A DNA stretch of 41,897 nucleotides from Haplosporangium gracile (GCA_015499985.1 JAAAUF010000124.1:1-41897), one strand, 5' to 3'. Positions 1 through 11,837 are shown, counted from the stretch's first letter. Made by a program: numbers and translations. Notes: a model not told the origin generated them from the sequence alone.

Positions 1-498
1 TTCATTACGCGCATGGGTTTGCCACCCAAACACTTGCATATATGTTAGACTCCTTGGTCCGTGTTTCAAGACGGGTCGTTTAAAACCATTAAGTCAACAT
101 CCTAAGCGTGGAAGAGCCGAGTTGAGCGAGTATGAAAAAGACACGACGCAAAATGCATGCATTGTACGCCGAACGATCCCATAGCACCCAGTCAGCCTTG
201 CCCGAGAGCACACACTGCGAAACCTCAGTCCACTCCACTGTATCGCCCCAGGGCTATAACACAGCCTAAGCTGCCACCTTCCCTTGGGGTTTTGTCCAGC
301 AAAGCAAACTGATGTTGACCTGCAGATGAAAAAGTGCATCACTTACAACAAAGATGAAACAAACGCCAGCCTTGCGGTCTGAACGCCCACAACTCCCCAT
401 TGCAAAAGACTGATTTTCCACCCGCATAACTGGTGTCAAACGTTTCCCTTTCAACAATTTCACGCACTGTTTAACTCTCTTTTCAAAGTTCTTTTCAT

Positions 499-532
<34 letters not shown>

Positions 533-799
533 TCGCCAATATTTAGCCTTAGATGAAATTTACCACCCATTTTGAGCTGCATTCCCAAACAACTCGACTC
601 TTTGAAAACGTATCACATAGTAGCATGCACTGAGTCAAAGACGGGATTCTCACCCTCTATGATACCCTATTCCAAAGGATTTATACCCAGGCTGCCACCG
701 AAAACGCTTCTATAAACTACAATTCGGACTAGTAAACCAGCCAGATTTTAAATTTGAGCTCATCCCGCTTCACTCGCCGTTACTAGGGGAATCCTTGTT

Positions 800-832
<33 letters not shown>

Positions 833-864
833 GTTCAGCGGGTAGTCTTACTTGATTTGAGATC
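1..864 (-). rRNA. 28S (LSU) rRNA gene, 5' part only
   Basis: This is the 5' region of the large-subunit rRNA on the minus strand, cut by the window start. The reverse complement of the universal fungal ITS4 site (TCCTCCGCTTATTGATATGC) lies near 810-830. The conserved start of LSU (GCATATCAATAAGCGGAGGA, then the ACTTAAGC region read in reverse) is next to it, and the D1/D2 domain runs leftward to base 1. I saw no obvious disruption of conserved blocks. The 5' end at about 864 is estimated from the conserved TCAAATCA-like start and may be off by a few bases. Known: LSU rRNA is the catalytic core of the cytosolic ribosome. Confidence 0.95.
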
Positions 865-1080
865 GAGTTTTACAAGGATCGTTGCCGACCTTTGTGAAAT
901 CCTGCATCAGTCAGCCGCAAAGTGATACTCCGTTTGACGGGACTAAATAAATATGCTTTTAGCTCAGGAGAATGTCCAGCTGCACCTGCATTTCAAGCAA
1001 CCCGCCGCCGATCTGAAATAGACTGGTGTTGGGTTTGCTCAAGTCCAAAACTCTCAAAAAATTAAGAGCTTTGAGGTGTT
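865..1080 (-). other. ITS2 (internal transcribed spacer 2)
   Basis: Spacer between the 5.8S and 28S genes on the minus strand, about 216 nt. It is bounded by the conserved 5.8S 3' end and the conserved LSU start, and is AT-rich near the 5.8S side. Boundaries are approximate. This spacer would be the best barcode for naming the species. Confidence 0.9.
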
Positions 1081-1238
1081 TACTGATACTCAAACAAGCA
1101 TGCTCTTCGGAATACCAAAGAGCGCAATATGCGTTCAAAGATTCGATGATTCACTGAATTCTGCAATTCACATTACGTATCGCATTTCGCTGCGTTCTTC
1201 ATCGATGCGAGAGCCAAGAGATCCGTTGTTGAAAGTTG
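1081..1238 (-). rRNA. 5.8S rRNA
   Basis: A complete 5.8S gene of about 158 nt on the minus strand. In sense orientation it begins AACTTTCAACAACGGATCTC, contains the ITS2/ITS3 primer region (GCATCGATGAAGAACGCAGC) and ends near TTGTTTGAGTATCAGTA. All blocks recognised from fungal 5.8S are present in order, and the length equals the usual fungal 5.8S. It pairs with LSU in the mature ribosome. Confidence 0.95.
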
Positions 1239-1440
1239 TATTTTGAATTGTTTATTCATAATATTTTTCAGACAAAGAGTTAAAACTTAGGTTGATGTTT
1301 GGTCGATCTCCATGAAGAAGATCGACTGACATTGCACACAAGATGAGCTCGCGATCGAAAAAGTACCACCAAAATGTGCCAATCTTTCCTATTTGAAGTA
1401 GTTGCACAAGAGTGTCGCAGTCATGCCGCAAGCGATAATG
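1239..1440 (-). other. Partial ITS1; rDNA ends here without 18S
   Basis: Sequence upstream of 5.8S on the minus strand, in the position of ITS1. The expected 3' end of 18S, with the conserved block that ends in GGATCATTA, is not present anywhere further right. The rDNA unit is therefore truncated within ITS1. The right limit (about 1440) is a guess, because spacer sequence cannot be told from flanking DNA by eye. Confidence 0.6.
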
Positions 1441-1622
1441 GGGTGTCATTCAACCTTCGCCTTTTTTTTTCTTTTGACAGGTGACATACCAAATTCATCT
1501 GGGCAACAATATGTAATACCAAGAACCGCCTCACGCTTGGAGCCTGTGCCAAATAAGAGAAAACAAAGCTTTAAAGCAAATGCTGTATATAAATACGAGT
1601 ACATTGGATTTTACTGAGTAGA

Positions 1623-4600
1623 TTAGAACCGGTAGCCAGGTCCTGAATGTTGGGCAAACTCCATGATCAGCTGGCTTCGACTCTTCCGTGGTGGTCGACC
1701 GCGAGAATTGGGCATCTTTCGATACCCTCGTTCACAGTCATCCTCATCCTCTGGGGCCTCATCCGAGTCACTGCCTGAATCGCTATCCAGTGCAAAGAAC
1801 CGGCTGTCTTTCTTTAAACCCCACTCGTCCGAGTTGCTTGCACTGCCACAGTCATTGCCATTGACATCTCCATCCAAAATTGGATCTGTGCTGGTCAATG
1901 GATGGAAGGTGTGAGCACTGATCCGGCGCCGGTCGTAGGCAGTCGGGCTGCCCTTGCGGGCAATTGCAAAGGTCGCTGCAAAAGTAAGTGTCCTTCGATC
2001 GGACGCCGCTAGGGTGTGAGGTTTCTTTGACGTGAGGCGCTGGGAAAAGAACATGTCGCGTGAACTCTTACGGACTTGAGTTGGTACTGCAGTGCTCTGA
2101 TCGGTCAACGGAACAGTTCCCTTTCCTTTGCTTCCTGTGTGCACGTGGGAGAACAATGTCGATGCGGATGCGGGTGTGGACGCTGAAGTATGAGAGAAGA
2201 GTCCTGCACGGCCCAAGGTGAGACTCTTGAATTTGTTGGGTACACTGGCGTGAGATTTCTCTGTCTGCAAGATCAGAGGCCTGAGAGTGACCGGCTTCTG
2301 GGTCTCGGGTGGGGGAGGTAGGCCTATACAGTCGAGGATGGGAGCTTGAAGGACGACAGACTTTGACTTTGTCCTGCGGGGCCACGACAGCAAAGGCAGT
2401 GGGGTCGAGGGAGGTAAGATGGTCACCTTTTTGTTGTCAAGACGAGCTGGAGAATTGACAGAGTCTACCTCCTTGCCATGTCTGTGATCATCTTTCTTCT
2501 TCTCCTTGTCCTTGTCCTTGCTTCCATGGCCATTTGAGTGGGAGGATCTCCTCAACTGGTTGAAAACCTTGGAAGGCATTCTTCGTGGTGTCTGATCACG
2601 AAGCATGGGACACACAGGTTCAGCAGGAGAGCAAGGGAGTGCAAAGAACTTGCCGGCATCTTTTCGGTGTTGAGCCTCTGTCGCCATACATTGTTCCAGA
2701 AAGTCGGCTGTGATGTCAAACTCGACTCCAACCTCAAACTCGCCGCGACTGCTGTATCCGCCTCCGACAAAGAGTCCATTTGAGCAACCGCCTGTCACGT
2801 TCAAGCTGCGACGACTAGACTTTGAAACGATCGAGTGGACACCCATCGAGTTTGGACGCGAGTCTGCGCCTCCGCCACCATTGCCAGCCGCGTCCATAGG
2901 TAAGGGTCGCGTTGGCTCAGCCCATGCCTGAAGCCGTTCCTCGTCTGCCAAATAATCCTGACTAGAGACTCTCCTAAACGAGGGACGCGAGATCAACCGG
3001 CGGCCTTTACTCCTCTCCAGACTGCTGTTCGCCGACAGAGTGACGACCGTTGCTCCTGCTAATGCTGTTGCCGTTGCTGGGGTGGGTAGTAAGCCATCTA
3101 GAATCCGCTCCGGCTCCTCGTTCTCGTTCTCGTTCTCGTTCTCATCGTAATCTCCGTCACTGTCACTCATCTCCGCAAAGACATCCGGCTCATCGCCCCA
3201 AGTGTCATCCAAGGAAGATTGTCGAGGATGGAGATGATGCTGGTCGTTATGTTTCTTTTGTCGCTTCCGGCTCAGGTACTCTGGATTAATGATCCAGCAC
3301 ATCCGGTTAGGGTCAAAAATCATCTTTCCCGCAACTTGTGTCCGCTGCTTTGAGTACTGACTCATGTTGGAGATCAAGGCTGGGCGGATAATTGCGGTGG
3401 GCGAGTAGGCTGACAATGAAAAGTACTGTTGTGAGTAAGGAGTTGACGGCGAGGGACATTCAAACGTCGCTGAAGTGATTGTTGCTGGGGTGTACTGTTG
3501 TTGTCCGGGGCTGTTCCCGTTGTCGGTATCATCCTCGTCGTCGTCGTCAAACTCGTTCAGGATATGGTCGTTCCCATTCCACATCTTCGAGTCTGGGTGG
3601 AAGACCATTCCTGAGACCTTGCGCACCTTGGTTTGAGAGAGATCTCGAATCAAAGTTGGCCCACTAAAAGGTTTCTTCTTCTTCAGTTTAAGTCCCCTTG
3701 TACTTGACTCTTTTTCCTTCTCCACCAGCTCGACCTTCTTTGGTTCCTAGAACGCGTAATAAATAAACAAAAGAAAAAGACTTAGAGACACGTAATGACA
3801 GTCTTGTTTGTTAAAGCATATACTGCTAAACCTGTAACATGCAGGACATACCTCAACGGGTGCTGTAATTTGGCCAAAGATATCAAAGAGAGACCTCCTG
3901 ATGGATTTTGTCTTTTGAACCTTTGCTGTCGACATATCTGACTCTGCACGACGTACTAGAAATATATAACATAGCAAGGTCATTATTAACAATCCGTTCT
4001 TCACAGTAAGAGCAAGTAACAGAATCATGGCAATGCATAGCATGTAGGGGTAATTGAATATTACTTTCAGGCTTTGGGCTCTCCTTCAGATTGACCATCG
4101 ACTGAGGTTTACGCAACCAAGCAGACACTCGATCCAACGATTGTCGTTGCCCCTGAGCCGCTGCATCCGCCGCAGCCATCTGCATGGCCTGCAATCGGTC
4201 TCTATCCAGCAATTGTTGTTTTTGCAGCTGTTGCTGATGCAGTTGTTGCTCTGCAGACCCATATGTAGGCAAGTTGTCAATCCGGTCCAATTCCGATCCG
4301 TCGCTCAACATGCTCTGCTTAGGTGAGCGTTTCAGGAACCAACGCCTTGAAAACTTTTCTCCGGCCGCCACAGGTGATGTTGCTGTCATCTCTCCCAAGT
4401 CCAACGTCGTCGACCCACCCTCAGAGATCTCGCCCAGGGAAAATGCACCGATGCGGGATGGTGATCTGCTCTCCTTGGTCGTCTCTGTCGAAGCAACAAC
4501 GGAACCCCAATCTGTGAACGACGACGACCTTGAAAGCGATGGTCTCGGTTGAAGGATGTTGAAATGATGAGGATGCTCGTTAAGGCCTTCGGTCAGAGGC

Positions 4601-7305
4601 GTCGTTTGCTCGATAGATTTGAGTTCAGGCGCCGTTGAATTTTGAGCCTCAGGTGATTCTGGAGAAACCGTGATGGACGCGTCAAAGGCTGGGATCTGTC
4701 CGCGGATAGAGAACTTTGGACGAGTGAGATCGAGCCTCCGCACCAATGTGCGAAGGCTTGAGAAGGGTCTTCCTGTGTTTGTCAGTGCTGGAGGTTTGGG
4801 AGCGACTGCTGTTTCTTCGGTTGTGGCAGGCGGCGTTGTTGGCGTGACATTCGTTAAATCCACTGGCTCTGATTGTGAGGGCTCTGTGAAAGAGACTGAG
4901 CGCATGGCCAATGAACTCGCTTTGAAGCTGGGAAGGTCGTCCTTGTTGACAGGTACTGAATTCCTTCTGGAGGATGAAAGTGTCGATGGAGCTGACGGGA
5001 CTGGAAGAGTCGATGGAGCTGACGGGACTGGAAGAGTCGAAGCGTTAATGCTGTCATTGTACAGCATAGTATGTTCTGACATGGGAAGAGTCGACCCAAT
5101 CCTGGCACCTTCTTTTCGAGAGATGCTGTTGCGTTTCAGTCGTGGAAGCGACGACTTTGAAGAGACATGCCGTAGAGGAAGGCCAATGTGTATCGAATGA
5201 GCTCGCGAGAGACTGGATGCTGGCGTGACAGGCCGGGAGGTATCGGTGGGTCCTCGACAAAGCCGGGGTATCCTTGACGGCAAGGCAACAAAGTCCTTGA
5301 GCGGCACAATCTCCCTCTGAACTCGTGAGCTGCTGCGTTCCCGTCCTGCAATGACAGGTCTCACTACCAGGTTCTTATTACGCCCCTTGTGATTAAACGC
5401 GTCGTCGTCGTCGATCTCAAGACCATCCCAGAAGTCGTCCTGATCTTCCTGTAGCCGGGACTCTTTCCCGAAGATCGAGGGCTCCATCTCGACCTTGTAC
5501 TGACGATGAGTTACTAGCCGGAGATCTTCCATGGCCTCTGGAAACTCAATACCATCTAGAAGGTTGTCATCATCATCGGCCACGCTCTCCCTTGATATTG
5601 ATTCACTACTCGAGAAACTGTGGCTGTCCTGGGGTGTTCTGATGTCGAATTCGTCGAAATCCGATCCAGAGTCTCGCCACTGCAGTAGGGAGAGTGGTTG
5701 TCGGTAACTGATGGCCCCTTGTAGTCCCGAGTGAGTCTGTAGGTGAGGAGACATACGTAGCCGAAACGATCCAAAGTCGTCGGGAATCTCGAAGGCATCG
5801 TCCAGAGTCTCAATTTTTTCCGACTCTTCATGATGGCCACCGGTCGCTGTTTCAACATTTTGGCTATCGACGCCGCCATCTGATGGAGATGACATTCCTG
5901 CAGACTGATATCGGAACACATGCGGCGTCCCTGACTTTGGTATGGGCGACACTGGCTGACCTTCCACATACGCTGCTGCCGCATCGACACGATCACTGGT
6001 GGTGAGAGATCGCTCGCTATCCGTGTCCCAGCTGTCGATGGACTCTAATGTCTCTGGCATAGATGCCGATTTTGCGAGGATGGACCGAACATGGTTGAAG
6101 TCCAAATCCTCCTCAGGGACTTCCAGATCCTCGAGGTCGTCGACCCAAGCCTTGACACGCTTGATAGGATTGATCCTCGTGATGATTCCAGTGTAGGCCG
6201 GCAAGTTGGAGAGCATCATCTCCTGAGTAATAGTGGTCATTGATTTGGTCGAAAGTGTCGGGCTGTCCTTGTCGTCGCCCCCACCATGAGCACCACCGCC
6301 GTCGGCTGATTGGTATTTGGAGAGGAGCGATCCTGTGGAGGCGGCGGTGGTTGATGGAGCAGTAACAGAGGCAGTGATAGTCCCAGGAGAGGACGAGGCC
6401 GAGGAAGCAGGCGACAATGATGATATTTTTGCAGCCTCGGTTGGTGCTGCTGCTGTTGATGTTATCGTGGCGCAATAAAGACTCCGTCCTTCGTGTTGTT
6501 TTCGGAAAGAGGAGGATAAAGATAGACCAATGTCTTTGGGAAGGACCTCCGCACTGCTATAATTGCTTGTCGCGTGTCTGTTGTGTGTCGAAGGAGGAGA
6601 AAGAGAGCATGACTGAAGGTCGACTTTTTCGTACGATTTTGTGAAACCATGAAGACGCTTGGTCTTTTGATGGTTAAGGTGGTCTTTTTTGTGAAGATTC
6701 CATAAGGTGTAGTTTGTGGTGGTCGTCGCGTGTGTCGCTCCGGGAAAGAGTGGTGGGAGCGAGGACGTCGTTGTTGTTGCTGTTGTGAAGGACTGAGGGA
6801 GTGGGAAAGGAGGGCGAGAGAGAGGTAAGGGCAGCGTTGTGGTGGGCACAGTAGGAAGCGAAGGAGGAGGAGGGGGTGGGCGTGCCTGGAAGTAGTCGCT
6901 CTGGTCAGAGCTGTCGGAGAGAGGTGACTGCGGGCAGTGGCGAAGGAGCAGCTCAAAGATCTGGTCCAGGGACTGGTGGGCATCAAACTCAAAGGCATCG
7001 TCCCACCGTTCGGTCTCTTGTCCGATGGCGTCCATGATGGCCCCTGTTATCTTCTCTATCCGTTCTTCTTGTCGTTGCTGTTGCTGTTGTGGGTTATAGG
7101 GTTCGTTATCCTCCGTCGCCTCTGTCATCATCACCTCTACCTGTCTGCTGAGTCCCTTGTCGTCAAATTTGCTCCTGCCACTGTTGCTATTATTGTTGTT
7201 GATGATTACGATATTGCTGTTGTTGTTGTTGTTGTTGCTTCCATTGATAATCCCACTGTAATTATTGGTACTGTTGCTGTTGCTGAGGCGGAGACCAGTT
7301 GTCAT
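1623..7305 (-). CDS. byr4: Byr4/Bfa1-like mitotic-exit GAP scaffold
   Basis: Three exons on the minus strand: 7305-4065, 3955-3852 and 3746-1623, giving about 1822 aa. The introns (4064-3956 with GTAATA/TAG; 3851-3747 with GTATGT/TAG) are 109 and 105 nt, and the phases close. Known: Byr4/Bfa1 pairs with Bub2/Cdc16 as a two-part GAP for the Spg1/Tem1 GTPase at the spindle pole. Seen: short acidic blocks such as ERWDDAFEFD near residue 100, TLDDAFEIPDD, LLDGIEFPE and DDFWDGLEIDDDD. Two copies of the family's G-x-M-x-F-x-P-x(4)-W pattern follow: KVSGMVFHPDSKMW (about 1160) and VAGKMIFDPNRMCW (about 1255). Long Ser/Thr/Pro/Asn/Gln-rich linkers make it about three times the yeast length. The N-terminus could instead start at the MMTEATE methionines (about residue 59). 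The assignment rests on remembered motifs. Confidence 0.75.
4982..5035. repeat. 27-bp in-frame tandem duplication in byr4 exon 1
   Basis: Two adjacent identical 27-bp units (4982-5008 and 5009-5035) inside the coding region. They repeat the peptide TLPVPSAPS in a low-complexity linker. The length is a multiple of three, so the frame is kept. This looks like recent replication slippage. Confidence 0.9.
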
Positions 7306-8555
7306 TTGTAACTGGAAAGAGTTTAAAGTCGAGTGTTTTTGTTATGCTGGGAGGGATAGCAAAGGAAAAAGAAAGGAGGATAGGAACAAGGAAAGAGGCC
7401 GTGTTGAGGATCAAGAGTTGAGAGGAAGAACAAGCAGAGCAATTGAACAAGGAGGAAACACAAGTGTTGGTATCCAACGATAGGAGGAAGAAGGGAATGG
7501 AGCGAAGAATACTAACCTGAGATTGAACAACAATGATGAAGGAGATTAAAGTGGATATGATGGAGAGGAAGGGGCAGAAGAAGAGACAGAGGATCGAGAT
7601 GTAAATAGATAGAGTGTGTAGGGGGAGAGGAGCTGGTTTATAGGAAGAGGAAGAGGAAGAGGAAGAGGAAGAGGAAGACGACGGGAAAGAGAGCAAAGAA
7701 GGAGGATACGAGAGATGGATGAGTGACAAGGATGTCAAGAGCAAGGAGAGAAAGAGAGAGGGAAGGAGGAAAGATAGGATCGAACAGAAGCGAAGGAGGA
7801 AGAAGACGAAGGAGAAGAGCTGTTTGTAAGGTAAGAGAAGGGAAGAGAGGAACGAAGAAGAAAGGGCGAGGATAAGGATGAGGTTGAGGATGGTGTTGGA
7901 TGCAGTAGTTTAAGCCTGGGGAAATAGGATTGAGAGAGCGAGAACGAGAGAAAGAGGGAGAGAGAGAGAGAAAAGGAAGGACGAAAGAGGAGTGAGTGAG
8001 TGAAGAGGTAATAAATAAAAGTTAATAACCCCAAGAATAGAAAATAAAAAAGAAAGCAAAAAAAGTAAAAAAGAGAGATCACAACAGGTGGTGTGTGAAT
8101 GAAAGGGTTTTGTTCCTTTTGGGAATGACGAATGCGAATAACAATTATAAAAGAAAAAAGATTGAGAAAGAAAAAAGAGAAGGATGAGGATGAGAAACAC
8201 TTGCTTGCTTGCTTGCTTACTTGCTTGCTTACTTGCTTACTTGCTTTCCCTCCTACCCTTCCGTGCCTGCTTTGACACAAGTGTGAACAACAACTACTCC
8301 TTTTTATCGTGCCGACAGCACCGGACGCGTTCTGTTTTCCTTTGAAAGTCTGAATGCATCATCTGCATCCAAGACATATCCGACTGATTACTGTATCAGT
8401 CTCACCTTATTTCACTTCACTCACTCTGACGTGTCCAAGAACGCCTTTTGCCATCACCCTCTTACACTCGCATACTCACGACTCATCACTCCAACCACCT
8501 CTTTTGGAAAAAGCCATTCACTCAACAACCCTCCTCATTCTAAACACTCATTGGA
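7306..8555. promoter_or_regulatory. Divergent intergenic region between byr4 and the thioesterase gene
   Basis: A 1.25-kb spacer between two gene starts that point away from each other, so it should hold both promoters. From about 7330 to 8190 the plus strand is almost all purine (polypyrimidine in the byr4 sense). This includes a GGAAGA hexamer array at 7643-7677 and a TTGC/TTAC tetranucleotide array at 8201-8246. From about 8350 to 8550 the plus strand becomes pyrimidine-rich towards the thioesterase start. I see no convincing gene; the open frames here are low-complexity. Confidence 0.6.
8201..8246. repeat. (CTTG/CTTA)n tetranucleotide repeat
   Basis: About eleven units of TTGC with interspersed TTAC variants, in the divergent promoter region. 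Confidence 0.9.
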
Positions 8556-11500
8556 ATGGAAACACTGACATCCTTCTTCAAGTCGGTCCTCCAGTCCTCG
8601 TCGTCGACAATAACAGACACAGCCGACAAGGACCAGCAGAGCCAGCAGGACGCAGCTCTTCTATGGCAGCCAGAGATACCCTTGTCAAAGGAACCATCCG
8701 AATCTTGGCAAGTCCTCTCTCCCTCCTTCTTCTTCTCCTTTCTGCCCACTTTTCTTCACCCCTTCGCTCACTTTCTCTGGACTAGTCTTCTCTCTCCTGT
8801 GTGTATGTGTGCGCGTGTGGATGTACGTGCCCTGGGACTGAACAAAAAGCAGCGAGAACGTTGTCTACTGATGATGATGCCCGGACGTTTTGCGCCAAAC
8901 AAAAAAAATGAGGAAAACGAGAAAACGACAACACGGGAGACAGAGAGAGCGAGAAAGGAGAGGGATCGCTCTATGATCCCTGCTCTCTCTCTCTCTCTCC
9001 TTCTCGCAGGTGTGCCCATATTCTTCCCATCCTCCCTCTCTACCCCCTTTTCGCCCCGACGTTCTCTCTCTCTCGCTCAGTCTTCATTCTACTCTTTTCC
9101 GCGTCTCTCCCCTTTTTCCTTGGTTCAGTTTTTCTTTTCCTTCCCTGCCCACAATAAAGTTGCCCATTCGCTCTTGCTGTTGTTGTCCAGCAGATTTTAT
9201 TTGTAAGGAAGTGAAGAGGCGAGGGGTGAGGTGAGGGAAGCAAGGCGAGGCGAAAGCCGGGCAAGTAAGACCGGTCATGGTGCCATGACTTGGACGCAAC
9301 GCCATCCCTTTTTTCTTTTTTTTTCTTTTTTTTTTTACGACAGACGGATGAAAACAAGACGAAGGGAAGGGCATATGCAGCACACAGGCAGGGCTTTCTT
9401 TTTTTTTTTTTTTTGATTCCGATTTAATTGTTGGGGTACATCGGCACACGAGACACAACGACCAAGAGTCCTACCTTCACCTACATATAAGCAGCAGTAC
9501 GGGTTCATTTTCAGAGGCTATTCTTGGACAGCACACACACACACACACACACACAGAAACTTATGGAAGTGATGTTGTTGCTGAGCAATCGACCCTAAAA
9601 TGAAAACGGAGAAAAAGTCACCGATCAGCACTTTTTTATGATTGCTAACCAAACTCTTTTTTCTCCCCTACCCCTTTTATGTCTTTTGTGCCGACCCCTG
9701 GCCTTGTTTGTTCTCGTAAAATGAATGAATGGACTTGGTCCGTTCGTTCATTGACTCTCTCGTAATATTAATATCCATTATGCGCGCTGCCTAATTGGAT
9801 ATGGGACGGTGGTGTGGTTGGTTTGGGGGGTCTTGTGCCTGCTTTCACAACTTCCAGGGTGACGATGACCGAGCTCGTTTTGCCGTTTCATTGCGACGGT
9901 CGGGGATATTGTCTAGGAGGTATCCCAATATCTATTTATCTACCTTGTTTATTTCTTGGCTCATCATGGTCATGGATCTAGACACGACAATTGTTCTGAC
10001 CTAGCGCCGTTATTGTTATGATCGTTTTTCGTATAGGAACGGTGCTTTCGTGGATCGATATCGCAGCAGGAATTGCAGCCAAGAAACATGGTGTTTATCC
10101 GGCTGTAATAACTCTTTGCTAGGCTATCGATATACACGCTGCACCACATCTGATCATGTTGCTACACGTTCTTGTATTCTTCTTGGCTTGATGTATACTT
10201 TTTATCAAAACACTAAAAACACCTTTCTTCCTCGACTCTTTACTTCATAGGTGACGAGGTGTGTAGATGCGGTGCACTTCTTGGGACCTATCACAACAAA
10301 GAACATTGTCATCATCCAAGCCTGTGTCAACCGCGCATGGAAAACTTCGATGGAAGTAGGAGTCAGAGTCATGACCGAGGACCTTCTCTCGGCCGACCGG
10401 CGGTACTGCTGCCACGCTTACCTAACTTTTGTTGCCCTGCCACAGCCACCTCTCGCTACGTTAACCGCCAGCCCCACGACCCAACACCAAGCACAAAAAC
10501 AACGAGAGCAGCAGGATTCGACGGCTGTGAAGGCAGCATTGGTCAACTCTCCTGCAGCAAGACGATACAGCTTTTCGCTCCCTAGCGCCAACAAATCCGG
10601 ATCCAAATCTGACGGGCATTCTACCAACAACCAACGGAAGATCCAACTGCCTGCCATCGAACCTATTACTCAAATCGAAATGGAACGTTATACGCTCGCC
10701 CAATCCCGTCGCGAAGCCCGTCTCCTCCAAGCATCCAGCGAATCCAAGCTTGAAGAAGATCAACTTCTCAGCGACGTTCGTGACCAAATGCGACACTGGA
10801 ACGTCTCTCAAATTTATCACCCGCGTACACAAAAACTCCCACCTTCGTTGGTGGATGGGTCCCCGCAAATCGCTATGCAGGCCACGTTCGCAGAATCGGC
10901 ACAGTTGGTGCTTCCGCAACATGCCAACTCGCTGTCGATTACTTTTGGTGGCCAGGTCATGAAATGGATGGAGAACGTGGCTGCAGTGTCGGCAAGTCGA
11001 TTCGCGAGGGTTCCTATTGTCACCGCCAGTATTGATTCCCTGCAATTCCATAGGAAAACCATGATCGGTAACCCTGCCTTTACTCTTGACATACCTTGGG
11101 CTTGTTTTTCATTGTTGAAAACATATATCAACAAGCACAAAGACTAAACCAAAAAGTGTTGTCGATATCCAAAATAGGCGACTGCTTGACGATGCGGTCA
11201 GTCGTAACCCGCGTGTTCAGATCCTCGATGGAGATTTACGTCTTTGTTGACAGTGAGAATCTTGTGACAGGAAAACAAACCTTCACCAACGAAGCATTCT
11301 TCTCCATGGTCGCCCTTCAACCATCCCCCTCGCTATCACCCATCAAAACCCGGCTCCCGACACTGTTTCCCGCCTCGGATCTTGAAAGGTCCCTTTCGGA
11401 GGCAGGAGAGAAACGCCGCTTGGGGAGATTGCAGCAGAGACGAGAGTTGGTCGAGAGGGAGATGCGTGGCGTGTTGCAGACACCTACCATGGAGAGGGAT

Positions 11501-11557
11501 GAACATCCTCTCCGGGATACTGATCACATAGTCATCCAACACACACAGGCAGAGTAA
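8556..11557 (+). CDS. Acyl-CoA thioesterase, tandem hot-dog (ACOT11/12-like)
   Basis: Five exons: 8556-8707, 9858-9919, 10037-10092, 10251-11067 and 11178-11557, giving 488 aa. Known: these enzymes hydrolyse acyl-CoA to free fatty acid and CoA; each subunit carries two hot-dog folds. Hot-dog 1 (about 48-155) reads PSESWVTMTELVLP, then CLGGTVLSWIDIAAG and VNRAWKTSMEVGVRV. Hot-dog 2 (about 305-410) has LPQHAN, TFGGQVMKWMENVAA and FRSSMEIYVFV. A Gln/Ser-rich linker separates them, and no START domain follows. Exon 1 joins exon 2 in the family-consistent frame only if intron 1 uses a GC donor (GCAAGT at 8708) and is 1150 nt long. If exon 1 is wrong, translation could start at the ATG at 9865. AATAAA signals lie at 11573 and 11578. 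No mitochondrial or peroxisomal signal is clear. Confidence 0.85.
8708..9857 (+). other. Long intron 1 of the thioesterase gene (probable GC-AG)
   Basis: 1150 nt between GCAAGT at 8708-8713 and the acceptor TTCCAG ending at 9857, far longer than most introns in this window (about 60-470 nt). It holds pyrimidine-rich blocks, several T runs (around 9300-9335 and 9400-9414) and an (AC)11 repeat at 9532-9554. No internal conserved exon was found. Confidence 0.55.
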
Positions 11558-11837
11558 AATATAGCAAAGAGCAATAAAATAAACGCCGAGGACAAGGAGA
11601 ATTGCATTAAACGAAAACTGTGTGTCAAATAAATGGTTTCATTGTAAAATGAGTTGGTGGCTATGAGAAAATGGGAAAAAAGGAAAGAGCAAACAACACA
11701 GAAAACCTTTAATGGTTACAGTCGTGTTTGCAGTCCTTTATGCCTGACGAATGACCAAACCCCAAACAGCCAACACTATACATCATTGAAAGTAAAAGGC
11801 GCACAGTTAATATCACCCTGTAGGTTTGACAAACATC

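Noticed and set aside
7306..8280. Minus-strand Ser/Leu/Phe-rich open frames (for example 7262-7744 and 7735-8280)
   Set aside because: They are translations of a polypyrimidine leader with no domain, and they overlap the byr4 start region; composition alone explains the lack of stops.
9040..9458. Lys/Arg-rich frames on the minus strand
   Set aside because: They lie inside the long thioesterase intron and come from T runs and pyrimidine tracts.
9865..9867. ATG in exon 2 as the thioesterase start
   Set aside because: It would remove the PSESWV segment seen in relatives and supplied in phase by exon 1; it is kept only as the alternative if the GC-AG intron is not confirmed.
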